NCBI GenBank assembly: GCA_002788865.1
Contig: PFSC01000155.1
Span: forward strand, 1-6,535
DNA: 6,535 bases
Direction of reading: 5' to 3'
Origin: Candidatus Roizmanbacteria bacterium CG_4_9_14_0_2_um_filter_39_13
Lineage (GTDB): Bacteria > Patescibacteriota > Microgenomatia > UBA1406 > GWC2-37-13
The position numbers and the translations under genes are program-made. Every line of letters begins with the position of its first letter. Positions within the stretch are counted from its first letter, which is position 1. Below the pieces are notes generated by a model that ran no database searches, had not been told where the DNA came from, and was given only the letters and a program-made list of their open reading frames with translations. Positions 1-4,941 of this stretch are shown piece by piece.

Positions 1-3
1 TAT

Positions 4-20
4 GAAAACCTACGGTTTTC
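4..20. repeat. Small perfect hairpin (7-bp stem, 3-base loop)
   Basis: GAAAACC (4-10) and GGTTTTC (14-20) are perfect inverted complements around the loop TAC. No clear T-run follows on either strand, so a terminator role is weak. It is the first of several hairpins clustered in the first 345 bases. Its left context lies outside the window. Confidence 0.45.
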
Positions 21-40
21 AATCTTTCCCTAAAAGGTAT

Positions 41-61
41 CCCTGCGGCAAGACCGCAGGG
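41..61. repeat. GC-rich hairpin repeat (8-bp stem)
   Basis: CCCTGCGG (41-48) and CCGCAGGG (54-61) pair perfectly around CAAGA. The GC-rich stem contrasts sharply with the AT-rich surroundings. No T-run follows on the plus strand, so it is more likely a dispersed intergenic repeat than an intrinsic terminator. It is not part of any recognisable gene. Confidence 0.6.
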
Positions 62-212
62 AATTGCAAGTTAAAAGCGAAAAGAAAAAAATCGTAATTG
101 AAGCCTACTATAAATAAGTTGAAGAAAGATATCTGTTCGATAACGTAAAAGTAGATCAATCAGGAGAGCTCAATAAGCTTTATATTAAATAGAAAGTTGT
201 TAATCTCTCTTT
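62..212. other. AT-rich stretch with no intact gene; possible decayed gene tail
   Basis: No gene with a usable start is visible. In plus frame 1 a coding-like stretch at 118-192 reads RYLFDNVKVDQSGELNKLYI near its end and stops at TAG 190-192. The same frame is interrupted by TAA at 115-117, just after IEAYYK. This could be the worn 3' end of a lost gene, but it is too short to assign to a family. Chance is a real alternative. Confidence 0.25.
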
Positions 213-241
213 AGGGTTTAATTCCCCGACGCTCAGCGTCG
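213..241. repeat. Repeat box AGGGTTTAATTCCCCGAC plus GC palindrome
   Basis: The 18-base box at 213-230 recurs as its reverse complement at 6025-6042 with 17 of 18 bases identical. It runs directly into a near-perfect palindrome, CGACGC-TCA-GCGTCG (227-241). The other copy is also next to a GC palindrome, so this looks like one family of dispersed intergenic repeats rather than a gene-specific element. Confidence 0.65.
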
Positions 242-245
242 TGAT

Positions 246-312
246 TGTCATACTGAGGAAAAGCCGAAGTATCCATAAGCTAGCTGGATTCTTCGTTTCA
301 CTCAGAATGACA
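246..312. repeat. 67-bp MITE/REP-like inverted-repeat element
   Basis: The ends TGTCATACTGAG (246-257) and CTCAGAATGACA (301-312) are inverted complements with one mismatch. The pairing continues inward: GAAAAGCCGAAGTATCCA matches the complement of TGGATTCTTCGTTTC with small differences. The element could fold into one long imperfect hairpin. It has no coding capacity, so if mobile it would need a transposase supplied elsewhere. Elements with TGTCATTCTGAG-type ends are common in bacterial intergenic DNA (family knowledge, not a search). Confidence 0.65.
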
Positions 313-315
313 GGA

Positions 316-345
316 GATACCTCGACCCTTGGGTCGAGGAGTATC
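316..345. repeat. Strong hairpin at the broken edge of the MFS gene
   Basis: CCTCGACCC (320-328) and GGGTCGAGG (331-339) pair perfectly around TT. The stem can be extended with GATA/TATC outside a small bulge. Readable MFS transporter sequence begins immediately after it (about 347). This makes the hairpin the probable breakpoint at which the 5' half of the transporter was lost. Confidence 0.6.
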
Positions 346-871
346 ATTTTATATTACCGATGCATTTTTTTGGACAATCGGTCCGTTGATCGCGGAAAAT
401 GGCGCGTTTGGCAGGTTTGGCGGCCTTCTTATGGCAGCATATAGCTTTCCATCACTCGTGATTGGTTGGTTTGTCGGGTCAATTGCAGTGCGATTTGGAA
501 AAAAAAGAACTGCTCTCTATTCATTTTTTTTGGGATCGTGTTTTCTTTCTCTGTTTGCTTTTTTGACAAATCCTATGGATATCATTCTCTTGGTCAGTCT
601 TTCCTCAATGTGCATCGGCTTATCTTATCCGGCACTCAATGGTGCCTATACCGATTATATTTCTGAAACGCAAAACTATGAAAAAGAAATTCAAAGCATT
701 ATTGATTTATTCTATAACATTGGTTGGATGCTCGGGCCGATGATCGCAGGAATTCTTGCGCAAGGTTTTGGTAACGCGCAAAGCTTTAGCATTTTGGGAA
801 TATTTAGTGTACTGACGTGCGTGATTCTCATTTTTAAAATGCCGAAGAAGATACATCTAAAAGTTCAGTAA
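329..871 (+). pseudogene. MFS transporter, C-terminal half only (5'-truncated)
   Basis: The frame encodes about 175 residues that look like the second six-helix bundle of a major facilitator superfamily permease. Hydrophobic helices begin at FYITDAFFWTIGPLIAE, and the cytoplasmic loop GSIAVRFGKKRTA resembles the MFS motif A repeat (GxxxDRxGRKR). Four more helices follow, ending in a lysine-rich tail (KMPKK). A whole MFS protein has about 400 residues and 12 helices, so the first half is missing. The frame reaches back only to a TGA at 308-310 and contains repeat DNA before 347. The only starts are a TTG inside the hairpin (329) or an internal ATG at 431. No promoter or Shine-Dalgarno is seen. 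I read it as a remnant; its substrate is unknown. A functional half-transporter is possible but unlikely. Confidence 0.75.
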
Positions 872-898
872 AGAAGATCGGGACTTTGGAATGGTCGA

Positions 899-907
899 TG
901 GTATAAT
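899..907 (+). promoter_or_regulatory. Extended -10 promoter, leaderless start of the cyclase gene
   Basis: TGGTATAAT is a consensus TGn-extended -10 box (TATAAT at 902-907). Six bases separate it from the ATG at 914, which places the expected transcription start on or next to the start codon. No good -35 is seen at 17-18 bp, as expected when an extended -10 suffices. No Shine-Dalgarno precedes the gene. Confidence 0.55.
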
Positions 908-913
908 TATTGT

Positions 914-1528
914 ATGCATCTCATCGATCTCACCCATACATTTACCGATGAAATGCCGGTCTACCCGGGCGATCCACTACCCAAACTGGAGCAGATAACA
1001 AATCTTGAAAAAGATGGTTACAACGATCATGAGCTCACGAGCGTGATGCATGTGGGGACCCATATGGATGCACCCCTCCATATGATCAAAGACGGAAAGA
1101 CCATGAATCAAATTCCCGTTGATCATTTTTTTGGAAAAGGGGTACTACTTGATGCGCGAGGAAAAGAAAAAATCGAACCAGAATTATTAACGGGGAGAAC
1201 AATCGAGCTGGGTTCGATTGTATTGATTTATACGGGTTTTGGTACGCGTTATCGAGATGCGAGCTATTATGAAAAAAATCCGAACGTGACGGAAGAGTTT
1301 GCAGAAGCAATGGTAAAGGCAAAAGTAAAAATAGTTGGCATGGATATTCTCGGTCCCGATGCGCCTCCATTTCCCACACACAAAATATTGTTGGGGAAAG
1401 GAGTTCTCATTATTGAAAACTTGACGAACTTAGAAAAACTTCTCGACATACCGCAATTTGAAGTCATAGCACTTCCCATGAAGCTACAATCAGATGCGGC
1501 GTGGGTCAGGGTTGTGGCGAGGTATTGA
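914..1528 (+). CDS. Cyclase family protein (kynurenine formamidase-like metal-dependent hydrolase)
   Basis: This 204-residue protein matches the cyclase/KynB family (PF04199 type) over its whole length. The hallmark motif HVGTHMDAPLH lies at residues 46-56. By comparison with KynB, His46, His50 and Asp52 would bind the metal and His56 would be catalytic. His156 and Glu168, in PTHKILLGKGVLIIE, have the same 12-residue spacing as the remaining KynB ligands. The start LIDLTHTFTDEMPVYPGDP is also typical. Such enzymes hydrolyse amides or cyclic compounds in the cytoplasm. No tryptophan-catabolism genes are nearby, so N-formylkynurenine is not established as the substrate. The ATG at 914 is favoured because an ideal -10 box lies six bases upstream. 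It stands alone between the MFS remnant and the toxin-antitoxin operon. Confidence 0.9.
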   Translation: MHLIDLTHTFTDEMPVYPGDPLPKLEQITNLEKDGYNDHELTSVMHVGTHMDAPLHMIKDGKTMNQIPVDHFFGKGVLLDARGKEKIEPELLTGRTIELGSIVLIYTGFGTRYRDASYYEKNPNVTEEFAEAMVKAKVKIVGMDILGPDAPPFPTHKILLGKGVLIIENLTNLEKLLDIPQFEVIALPMKLQSDAAWVRVVARY

Positions 1529-1529
1529 T

Positions 1530-1575
1530 GACAATTGTATATCAACTTGCAATACAAATTTGTCACCATTATAAT
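1530..1575 (+). promoter_or_regulatory. Promoter and candidate operator of the toxin-antitoxin operon
   Basis: TTGCAA (1547-1552) and TATAAT (1570-1575) form a near-consensus sigma-70 promoter with a 17-bp spacer. The predicted start near 1582 leaves about 25 leader bases without a Shine-Dalgarno. GACAATTGTAT (1530-1540) and ATACAAATTTGTC (1552-1564) are imperfect inverted arms flanking the -35. Phd/YefM antitoxins usually repress their own operon at such palindromes, so this is a plausible operator. Confidence 0.55.
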
Positions 1576-1606
1576 GAAATCGTAGATTATTCATTCCCAA
1601 TAAAAT

Positions 1607-1903
1607 ATGTTCAACACTGTTTCTGCCCGAGAATTACAAACATCATATACCAAGGTTCTCAGTAAGGCGAAAATGACCAATGAGCCCTTTATAGTCATGA
1701 GAAATAATAAACCTGCAGGTGCGGTCATTTCTATGGATTTATTAAAAAAGCTGACAACAATTTTAATAAAATCAGGCGATCTTGAACTGATCGATGAGGA
1801 AACAGAAAAGAGGATCGGGAAAGCAATGGAGGATTTGAAAGCAGGCAGATATACAATCGCCAGTACTCCTGAAGAAATTGAAAAACATCTGAAATCGTTG
1901 TAG
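1607..1903 (+). CDS. Type II antitoxin, Phd/YefM family
   Basis: The 98-residue protein begins with the typical Phd/YefM DNA-binding fold: VSARELQTSYTKVLSKA, then EPFIVMRNNKPAGAVISMD (about residues 5-44). The C-terminal part, rich in Glu and Lys (about 57-98), is of the kind that wraps around and neutralises the partner toxin. It is the first gene of a two-gene operon, with the toxin starting 12 bases after its stop, the usual antitoxin-first order. A strong promoter and a palindrome flanking the -35 lie upstream, consistent with autorepression. No Shine-Dalgarno precedes the ATG; TAAAAT directly abuts it. The family call is firm, but the exact subfamily is not resolved. Confidence 0.88.
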   Translation: MFNTVSARELQTSYTKVLSKAKMTNEPFIVMRNNKPAGAVISMDLLKKLTTILIKSGDLELIDEETEKRIGKAMEDLKAGRYTIASTPEEIEKHLKSL

Positions 1904-1915
1904 ATTTATACAAAT

Positions 1916-2206
1916 ATGTATAAAGTTGTCTTTTTGAAATCTTTCGACAAATCCTATCAAAGGCTCCTCAAAGGGAACAATTTACTGGAAAAAAGAACAG
2001 TCAAAGCAGTCCAATTACTATCTATTGATCCCTTCTACCCATCTCTCAAATCACACAATGTAAATACTCGTCGGCATGGCACTAAGTGGAGTAGTCGGGT
2101 AACCGATGATATTCGGCTCATCTGGGATTTTGATAATAACAATAGGCTTTTGATAGATATCTTGGATATTGGCACTCATTCGGGAAGACATGGCGTATAT
2201 TTGTAG
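1916..2206 (+). CDS. Type II toxin, RelE/ParE superfamily (YafQ-like mRNA interferase)
   Basis: The 96-residue protein has the compact RelE/ParE layout. An N-terminal strand, YKVVFLKSFDKSYQRLLKG, is followed by helices, then LKSHNVNTRRHGTKWSSRVT and the core DDIRLIWDFD. It ends in ILDIGTHSGRHGVYL, a variant of the usual GxHDEVY tail. His47, Arg61, Arg67, His88 and Tyr95 fall where RelE/YafQ proteins carry RNA-binding or catalytic residues; the match is by eye. It would cleave ribosome-bound mRNA when freed from the upstream antitoxin. Closeness to the antitoxin and the lack of its own clear promoter or Shine-Dalgarno point to cotranscription. It seems intact. ParE-like gyrase inhibition is an alternative activity. 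Confidence 0.85.
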   Translation: MYKVVFLKSFDKSYQRLLKGNNLLEKRTVKAVQLLSIDPFYPSLKSHNVNTRRHGTKWSSRVTDDIRLIWDFDNNNRLLIDILDIGTHSGRHGVYL

Positions 2207-2296
2207 GGACTGTCCGATTCATTACTGGTTCATTCAATTTTTACCTCAATTCTTTTATCTGTTTTTGTCTCAGGGTCGAGAATGAGCCATTTGTTT
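2207..2296. other. Non-coding spacer after the toxin gene
   Basis: No intact gene and no convincing terminator are visible. On the minus strand a 22-codon coding-like stretch (2298 down to 2230, ending in TGA) contains KWLILDPETKTDKRIEVKIE. It is closed upstream by TAG at 2301-2299. It might be the last trace of a lost gene, but it is too short to identify. Confidence 0.25.
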
Positions 2297-2305
2297 TGCT
2301 ATACT
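2297..2305 (+). promoter_or_regulatory. Extended -10 promoter of the decayed MFS gene
   Basis: TGCTATACT is an extended -10 box (TATACT at 2300-2305) seven bases before the ATG at 2313. This is the same leaderless geometry as at 914, 3413 and 3648. The promoter appears to have survived although the gene behind it is broken. Confidence 0.45.
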
Positions 2306-2312
2306 TACCTTC

Positions 2313-2512
2313 ATGCGTTCACTCATCACAAAGCTCATTCTTTTTCAATTCGTGAATGAACTGGTCATTCTGTATCCGGTGTATATTCTATTGTTCTAAA
2401 AAGGGACTTTATCACGAAAAACTTTGGGAGCTTTAGTGCAATGCTAGTTACGGGATGGAGTATTATCGTATTTTCCTTACCGGGAATGATAGTGTTCTGG
2501 AGTAGGAAGTAA
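2313..2512 (+). pseudogene. MFS-like membrane protein remnant (first and last helices only)
   Basis: ATG 2313 opens 28 codons, MRSLITKLILFQFVNELVIL followed by YPVYILLF, then TAA at 2397-2399. This resembles the start of TM1 of an MFS permease. From about 2396, one base back in phase, a second frame continues with KRDFITKNFG and GSFSAMLVTGWSIIVFSLPG, ending ..IVFWSRK and TAA at 2510-2512. This resembles a final transmembrane helix with its basic tail. The simplest reading is a large internal deletion that removed about ten helices and shifted the frame. The promoter remains. The identification rests on helix character and ends, not on a search, and two unrelated small membrane peptides cannot be excluded. 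It converges on the SDR gene. Confidence 0.5.
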
Positions 2513-2660
2513 TCATTTTTTATACACCTCATCATGTGTTCCAAACAAAAAGAAGAGAAATGTTTTCCCCTCACAATACAACATGCGATGATTTCTATCT
2601 ATCTAATAGCACCGATACAAGTACTTTTCAAGGACTTATATTCTAGTTGCAATGAAGATT
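2513..2660. other. Spacer between the MFS remnant and the SDR stop
   Basis: These 148 AT-rich bases lie between two convergent units. No gene is supported. A weak imperfect stem (AAGT..ACTT type, 2619-2637) is present but has no T-run, so I do not call a terminator. Confidence 0.3.
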
Positions 2661-3413
2661 CTATTGTCCCCTTTCTTCCAACAAAAGAGTTGGATCCTGA
2701 TTTGTATATCCACCTTCAAGAGATAGTACCTGACCATTAATATAATCTGACTTCTCATCCAAAAGAAACGATATAAGATTTGCTACATCTTGCGGCTTTC
2801 CATTTCTCTTTAATGGATTGATTGCAGCAACTTTTTTTAAAAACTCATCACCGTTGCCTTCAATCATAGGAGTAACAATCCAACCAGGTGCAATTGAATT
2901 AACTCTTATCTTTTTATCTTGAAAAAGTAAAGAAAGCGATTTTGTGAGAGAGTTTACGCCGCTTTTACTTGCCGCGTAACTGGTCGTAATCGCACCTCCA
3001 AAATAAGAATCTGTTGAGCTCAACATGATAAATCTTCCATTTTCTTGAAAATATGCATGAGCGATCTTGGCGAGGTAATAGTTGCCAGAAAGGTTTATTG
3101 CAATCGTTTTCTGCCAGATCTGAATATCATCCTCAATCCCATTACCCTCAAATTCAATGATACCTTCACAATTAATGACAGCAAAAAGATTTGGTTTTCG
3201 TTCCTCGAAATGTAAACTTAATATTTTCCTGACCGAATCGATGTCAGTTATATCGAGATGCTCTGCAGTAAAATTGTCAAAATGTTTCAAGTCTTCAACT
3301 CGTTCTGAGTGTCGAAAATACGTCCCAAAAACTTCGTAGCCGTTTTCCAACAGTTGACGTGCTACTTCATGTCCAATTCCACCTGAGGCGCCAACTAGTA
3401 ATATCTTTTTCAT
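2661..3413 (-). CDS. Short-chain dehydrogenase/reductase (classical SDR)
   Basis: The 250 residues are normal for a classical SDR, a cytoplasmic NAD(P)(H)-dependent oxidoreductase with a Rossmann fold. The nucleotide-binding turn is GASGGIG (residues 8-14). The catalytic set is visible: Asn107 in AINLSG, Ser133 in LSSTDS, and Tyr146/Lys150 in SYAASK. IAPGWIVTPM and the closing INGQVLSLEGGY are also typical. The usual NNAG motif is changed to NCEG (81-84), placing a glutamate where alanine is expected. The substrate is unknown; FabG-like ketoacyl reductases and sugar or alcohol dehydrogenases share this pattern. The ATG is favoured because TGTTATACT lies seven bases upstream. It is transcribed divergently from the KAS III-like gene, so an acyl-chain link is conceivable but unproven. 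Confidence 0.9.
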   Translation of the reverse strand: MKKILLVGASGGIGHEVARQLLENGYEVFGTYFRHSERVEDLKHFDNFTAEHLDITDIDSVRKILSLHFEERKPNLFAVINCEGIIEFEGNGIEDDIQIWQKTIAINLSGNYYLAKIAHAYFQENGRFIMLSSTDSYFGGAITTSYAASKSGVNSLTKSLSLLFQDKKIRVNSIAPGWIVTPMIEGNGDEFLKKVAAINPLKRNGKPQDVANLISFLLDEKSDYINGQVLSLEGGYTNQDPTLLLEERGQ

Positions 3414-3420
3414 AAAATCG

Positions 3421-3429
3421 AGTATAACA
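3421..3429 (-). promoter_or_regulatory. Extended -10 promoter, leaderless start of the SDR gene
   Basis: Read on the minus strand this is TGTTATACT (TATACT at 3426-3421). Seven bases (CGATTTT) separate it from the ATG at 3413, so transcription should start at or within a base of the start codon. No Shine-Dalgarno is present and no -35 match is seen at 17-18 bp. Confidence 0.5.
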
Positions 3430-3450
3430 AGAAAAGTACCTAATTCATAT

Positions 3451-3579
3451 CTTACTTGGATCTATCAACGAGGACACTTCATCATTTTGGGTGTAATGGG
3501 AATACGTGGGTATTTATACCTAATTCTAGGAGTGTTTTCCTACTCCAGAGATGGGAGCAAGTCAGCCTTGGGGGTATGA
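3451..3579 (+). other. Divergent spacer with a coding-like membrane-peptide trace
   Basis: The 234 bases between the SDR and KAS III-like starts hold no intact gene. In one plus frame, 3451-3579 reads LTWIYQRGHFIILGVMGIRG, continues YLYLILGVFSYSRDGSKSAL, and stops at TGA 3577-3579. It is hydrophobic enough for a helix. There is no good start except an internal ATG at 3496. It may be a gene remnant or chance. Two small dyads, GGTAT-TT-ATACC (3509-3520) and GGAGT..ACTCC (3529-3546), lie within it and could be regulatory. Confidence 0.25.
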
Positions 3580-3632
3580 AGATGGTGGATGGGATGAGAG
3601 AGAAGATTAGTTTAGAAAATATACTATTTCTC

Positions 3633-3641
3633 TGCTAGAAT
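3633..3641 (+). promoter_or_regulatory. Extended -10 promoter, leaderless start of the KAS III-like gene
   Basis: TGCTAGAAT (TAGAAT at 3636-3641) is an extended -10 box six bases before the ATG at 3648. A second -10-like TATACT lies at 3620-3625. The leader would be absent or a base long, and no Shine-Dalgarno is present. This geometry supports the ATG at 3648 as the start. Confidence 0.5.
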
Positions 3642-3647
3642 ATCTTC

Positions 3648-4919
3648 ATGGCACGACGTGAATTTGACTTTGGCAATCCCTCAAGAGAATTTGACCAGAG
3701 ACTTGATCTTCTGATGAGTCGAGAGAAAGCTCAAGTTGGTGGGGTGTCGATGGTCGCTGGTGGGTTTGGTGATTATTATGAATCACTTGAAGATGTCATT
3801 GCAACAATTCCACATGACTATCCAGATAGAGAAGAACTGGCTGCCAGCCTATATGGATTGGGCTTTGGTGGAGGATTCAAAAATAGCGCTGACCTGAGTC
3901 CAACGATGAGTCAATTTTATGAACGAATGGGACTTGTTGGAGCGGGTGCGGTTGCTGATATTATGGAAATGAAAGGTTGGGATGGAATTGACCTGCTCAT
4001 TGTTGGATCTTCCTCGGCAAATATTCAGGTTCCAAAAATGATCACTTATGAACTTGGTAAAAAAAGCCGTACCATTGATAATTTTCTTATGAATGCTCAA
4101 GCATGCAATAGTAGTGCTTCGGCTATTAATGATGCCTGCAGAGATCCTCAATTGAGTGGTAAGCGAGTTGTTGTACTTAGTGAAGAAAGTCTCAGTGGAT
4201 CTGCAGTTGACCCAACCGACTTCATGACGAGAAGCGTATTTGGAAATTTATATGGAGGGGTAGGATTTGTACCAGGGAAAGATATTGTGCATATCATGGG
4301 GCAGAACACAATGATTGAGCAAGATCGCGAAGGGGTTATTCGAGCACCAGCTGCATTTCGAATAGAGAATAAAGGAGATATTGGTGAGCCCACCACACTA
4401 CCACCATGGTATCAAATAGTCGGGGATATTGACTCTGATTTTTTACATGCTACATCACGGGGGGTTTTTATAAACCTTCCATCCGCACAGAAGCTTACAA
4501 TGAACGGTCGTAAAACATTTAATTTTTTTTCATCTCGCGTACCTTCTATTGAACTTGCAGTACTTGAGGAATATTATTCTCAGTGGTTTGGAAAAGATTT
4601 TGGTGGTATGAATCTTGGCGAACTTGGAGTCACAGTCGCTCACATGCCAAGTTTTTTGGTGCATTCTTCCAAATGTATGCAAGTCGAACGCGGAAGAAGA
4701 AAAGGAGCACGTGAAAATGCAGCATATCCAAATTTTAAAGTTCCTGAGTCTCCGTGGCTCATGGATAAAATTGGAGTAAATAATGCAAGTGCCGCCACAA
4801 TGCTTGTCAACATGACATATATGGCACAGCACAACATGATAATACCAGGAATTCCATTTCTTATGGAAGGGTATGGAGCTGGGGCTGCATTCAGCACCAA
4901 TGTGATGATGATTCGATAA
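3648..4919 (+). CDS. Divergent 3-oxoacyl-ACP synthase III (FabH/KAS III)-like thiolase-fold protein
   Basis: The 423 residues carry the landmarks of a KAS III-type condensing enzyme. The strand DLLIVGSSSANIQVP (115-129) is followed by the nucleophile region NAQACNSSASA with Cys153. KRVVVLSEES and FGNLYGGVGFV (198-208) stand where FabH has FGDGAGA. His332 sits in VAHMPSFLVH and Asn379 in GVNNASAAT, matching FabH HQAN and GNTSAAS, and the end GYGAGAAFSTNVMMI matches the FabH tail. The Cys-His-Asn triad therefore looks complete. It should form acyl-thioester intermediates in the cytoplasm. It is about 100 residues longer than FabH: there are more residues before Cys, and the His-Asn gap is 47 versus 30, with a basic insert ERGRRKGAR. 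No acyl-carrier protein or other fab gene is visible. HMG-CoA-synthase-like or OleA-like activity is possible. It meets the PlsC-like gene tail to tail. Confidence 0.72.
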   Translation: MARREFDFGNPSREFDQRLDLLMSREKAQVGGVSMVAGGFGDYYESLEDVIATIPHDYPDREELAASLYGLGFGGGFKNSADLSPTMSQFYERMGLVGAGAVADIMEMKGWDGIDLLIVGSSSANIQVPKMITYELGKKSRTIDNFLMNAQACNSSASAINDACRDPQLSGKRVVVLSEESLSGSAVDPTDFMTRSVFGNLYGGVGFVPGKDIVHIMGQNTMIEQDREGVIRAPAAFRIENKGDIGEPTTLPPWYQIVGDIDSDFLHATSRGVFINLPSAQKLTMNGRKTFNFFSSRVPSIELAVLEEYYSQWFGKDFGGMNLGELGVTVAHMPSFLVHSSKCMQVERGRRKGARENAAYPNFKVPESPWLMDKIGVNNASAATMLVNMTYMAQHNMIIPGIPFLMEGYGAGAAFSTNVMMIR

Positions 4920-4941
4920 CTCAAGATTTGAAAGTTATTTT
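4915..4941 (+). terminator. Weak candidate intrinsic terminator at the convergent stop codons
   Basis: GATAAC-TCAA (4915-4924) can pair with TTGA (4928-4931) and, after a two-base bulge, GTTAT (4934-4938), with loop GAT and a short T-run after it. It overlaps the plus-strand stop and lies inside the last codons of the minus-strand gene. The stem is AT-rich, so efficiency would be low. On the minus strand no T-run follows. Confidence 0.25.

Noticed and set aside
1..345. CRISPR array or tRNA/small RNA gene in the repeat-rich left end
   Set aside because: The hairpins differ from one another and are unevenly spaced, without equal direct repeats and spacers. No cloverleaf or known RNA fold could be drawn.
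2534..2740. Plus-strand frame of 68 codons after TATACACC
   Set aside because: It overlaps the 3' end of the well-supported SDR on the other strand, has no family likeness and no coding-like composition.
3456..3638. Plus-strand frame of 60 codons with a TTG start before the KAS III-like gene
   Set aside because: It has a weak start, no recognisable motif, and it overlaps the KAS III-like promoter. A different frame in the same place looks more coding-like.
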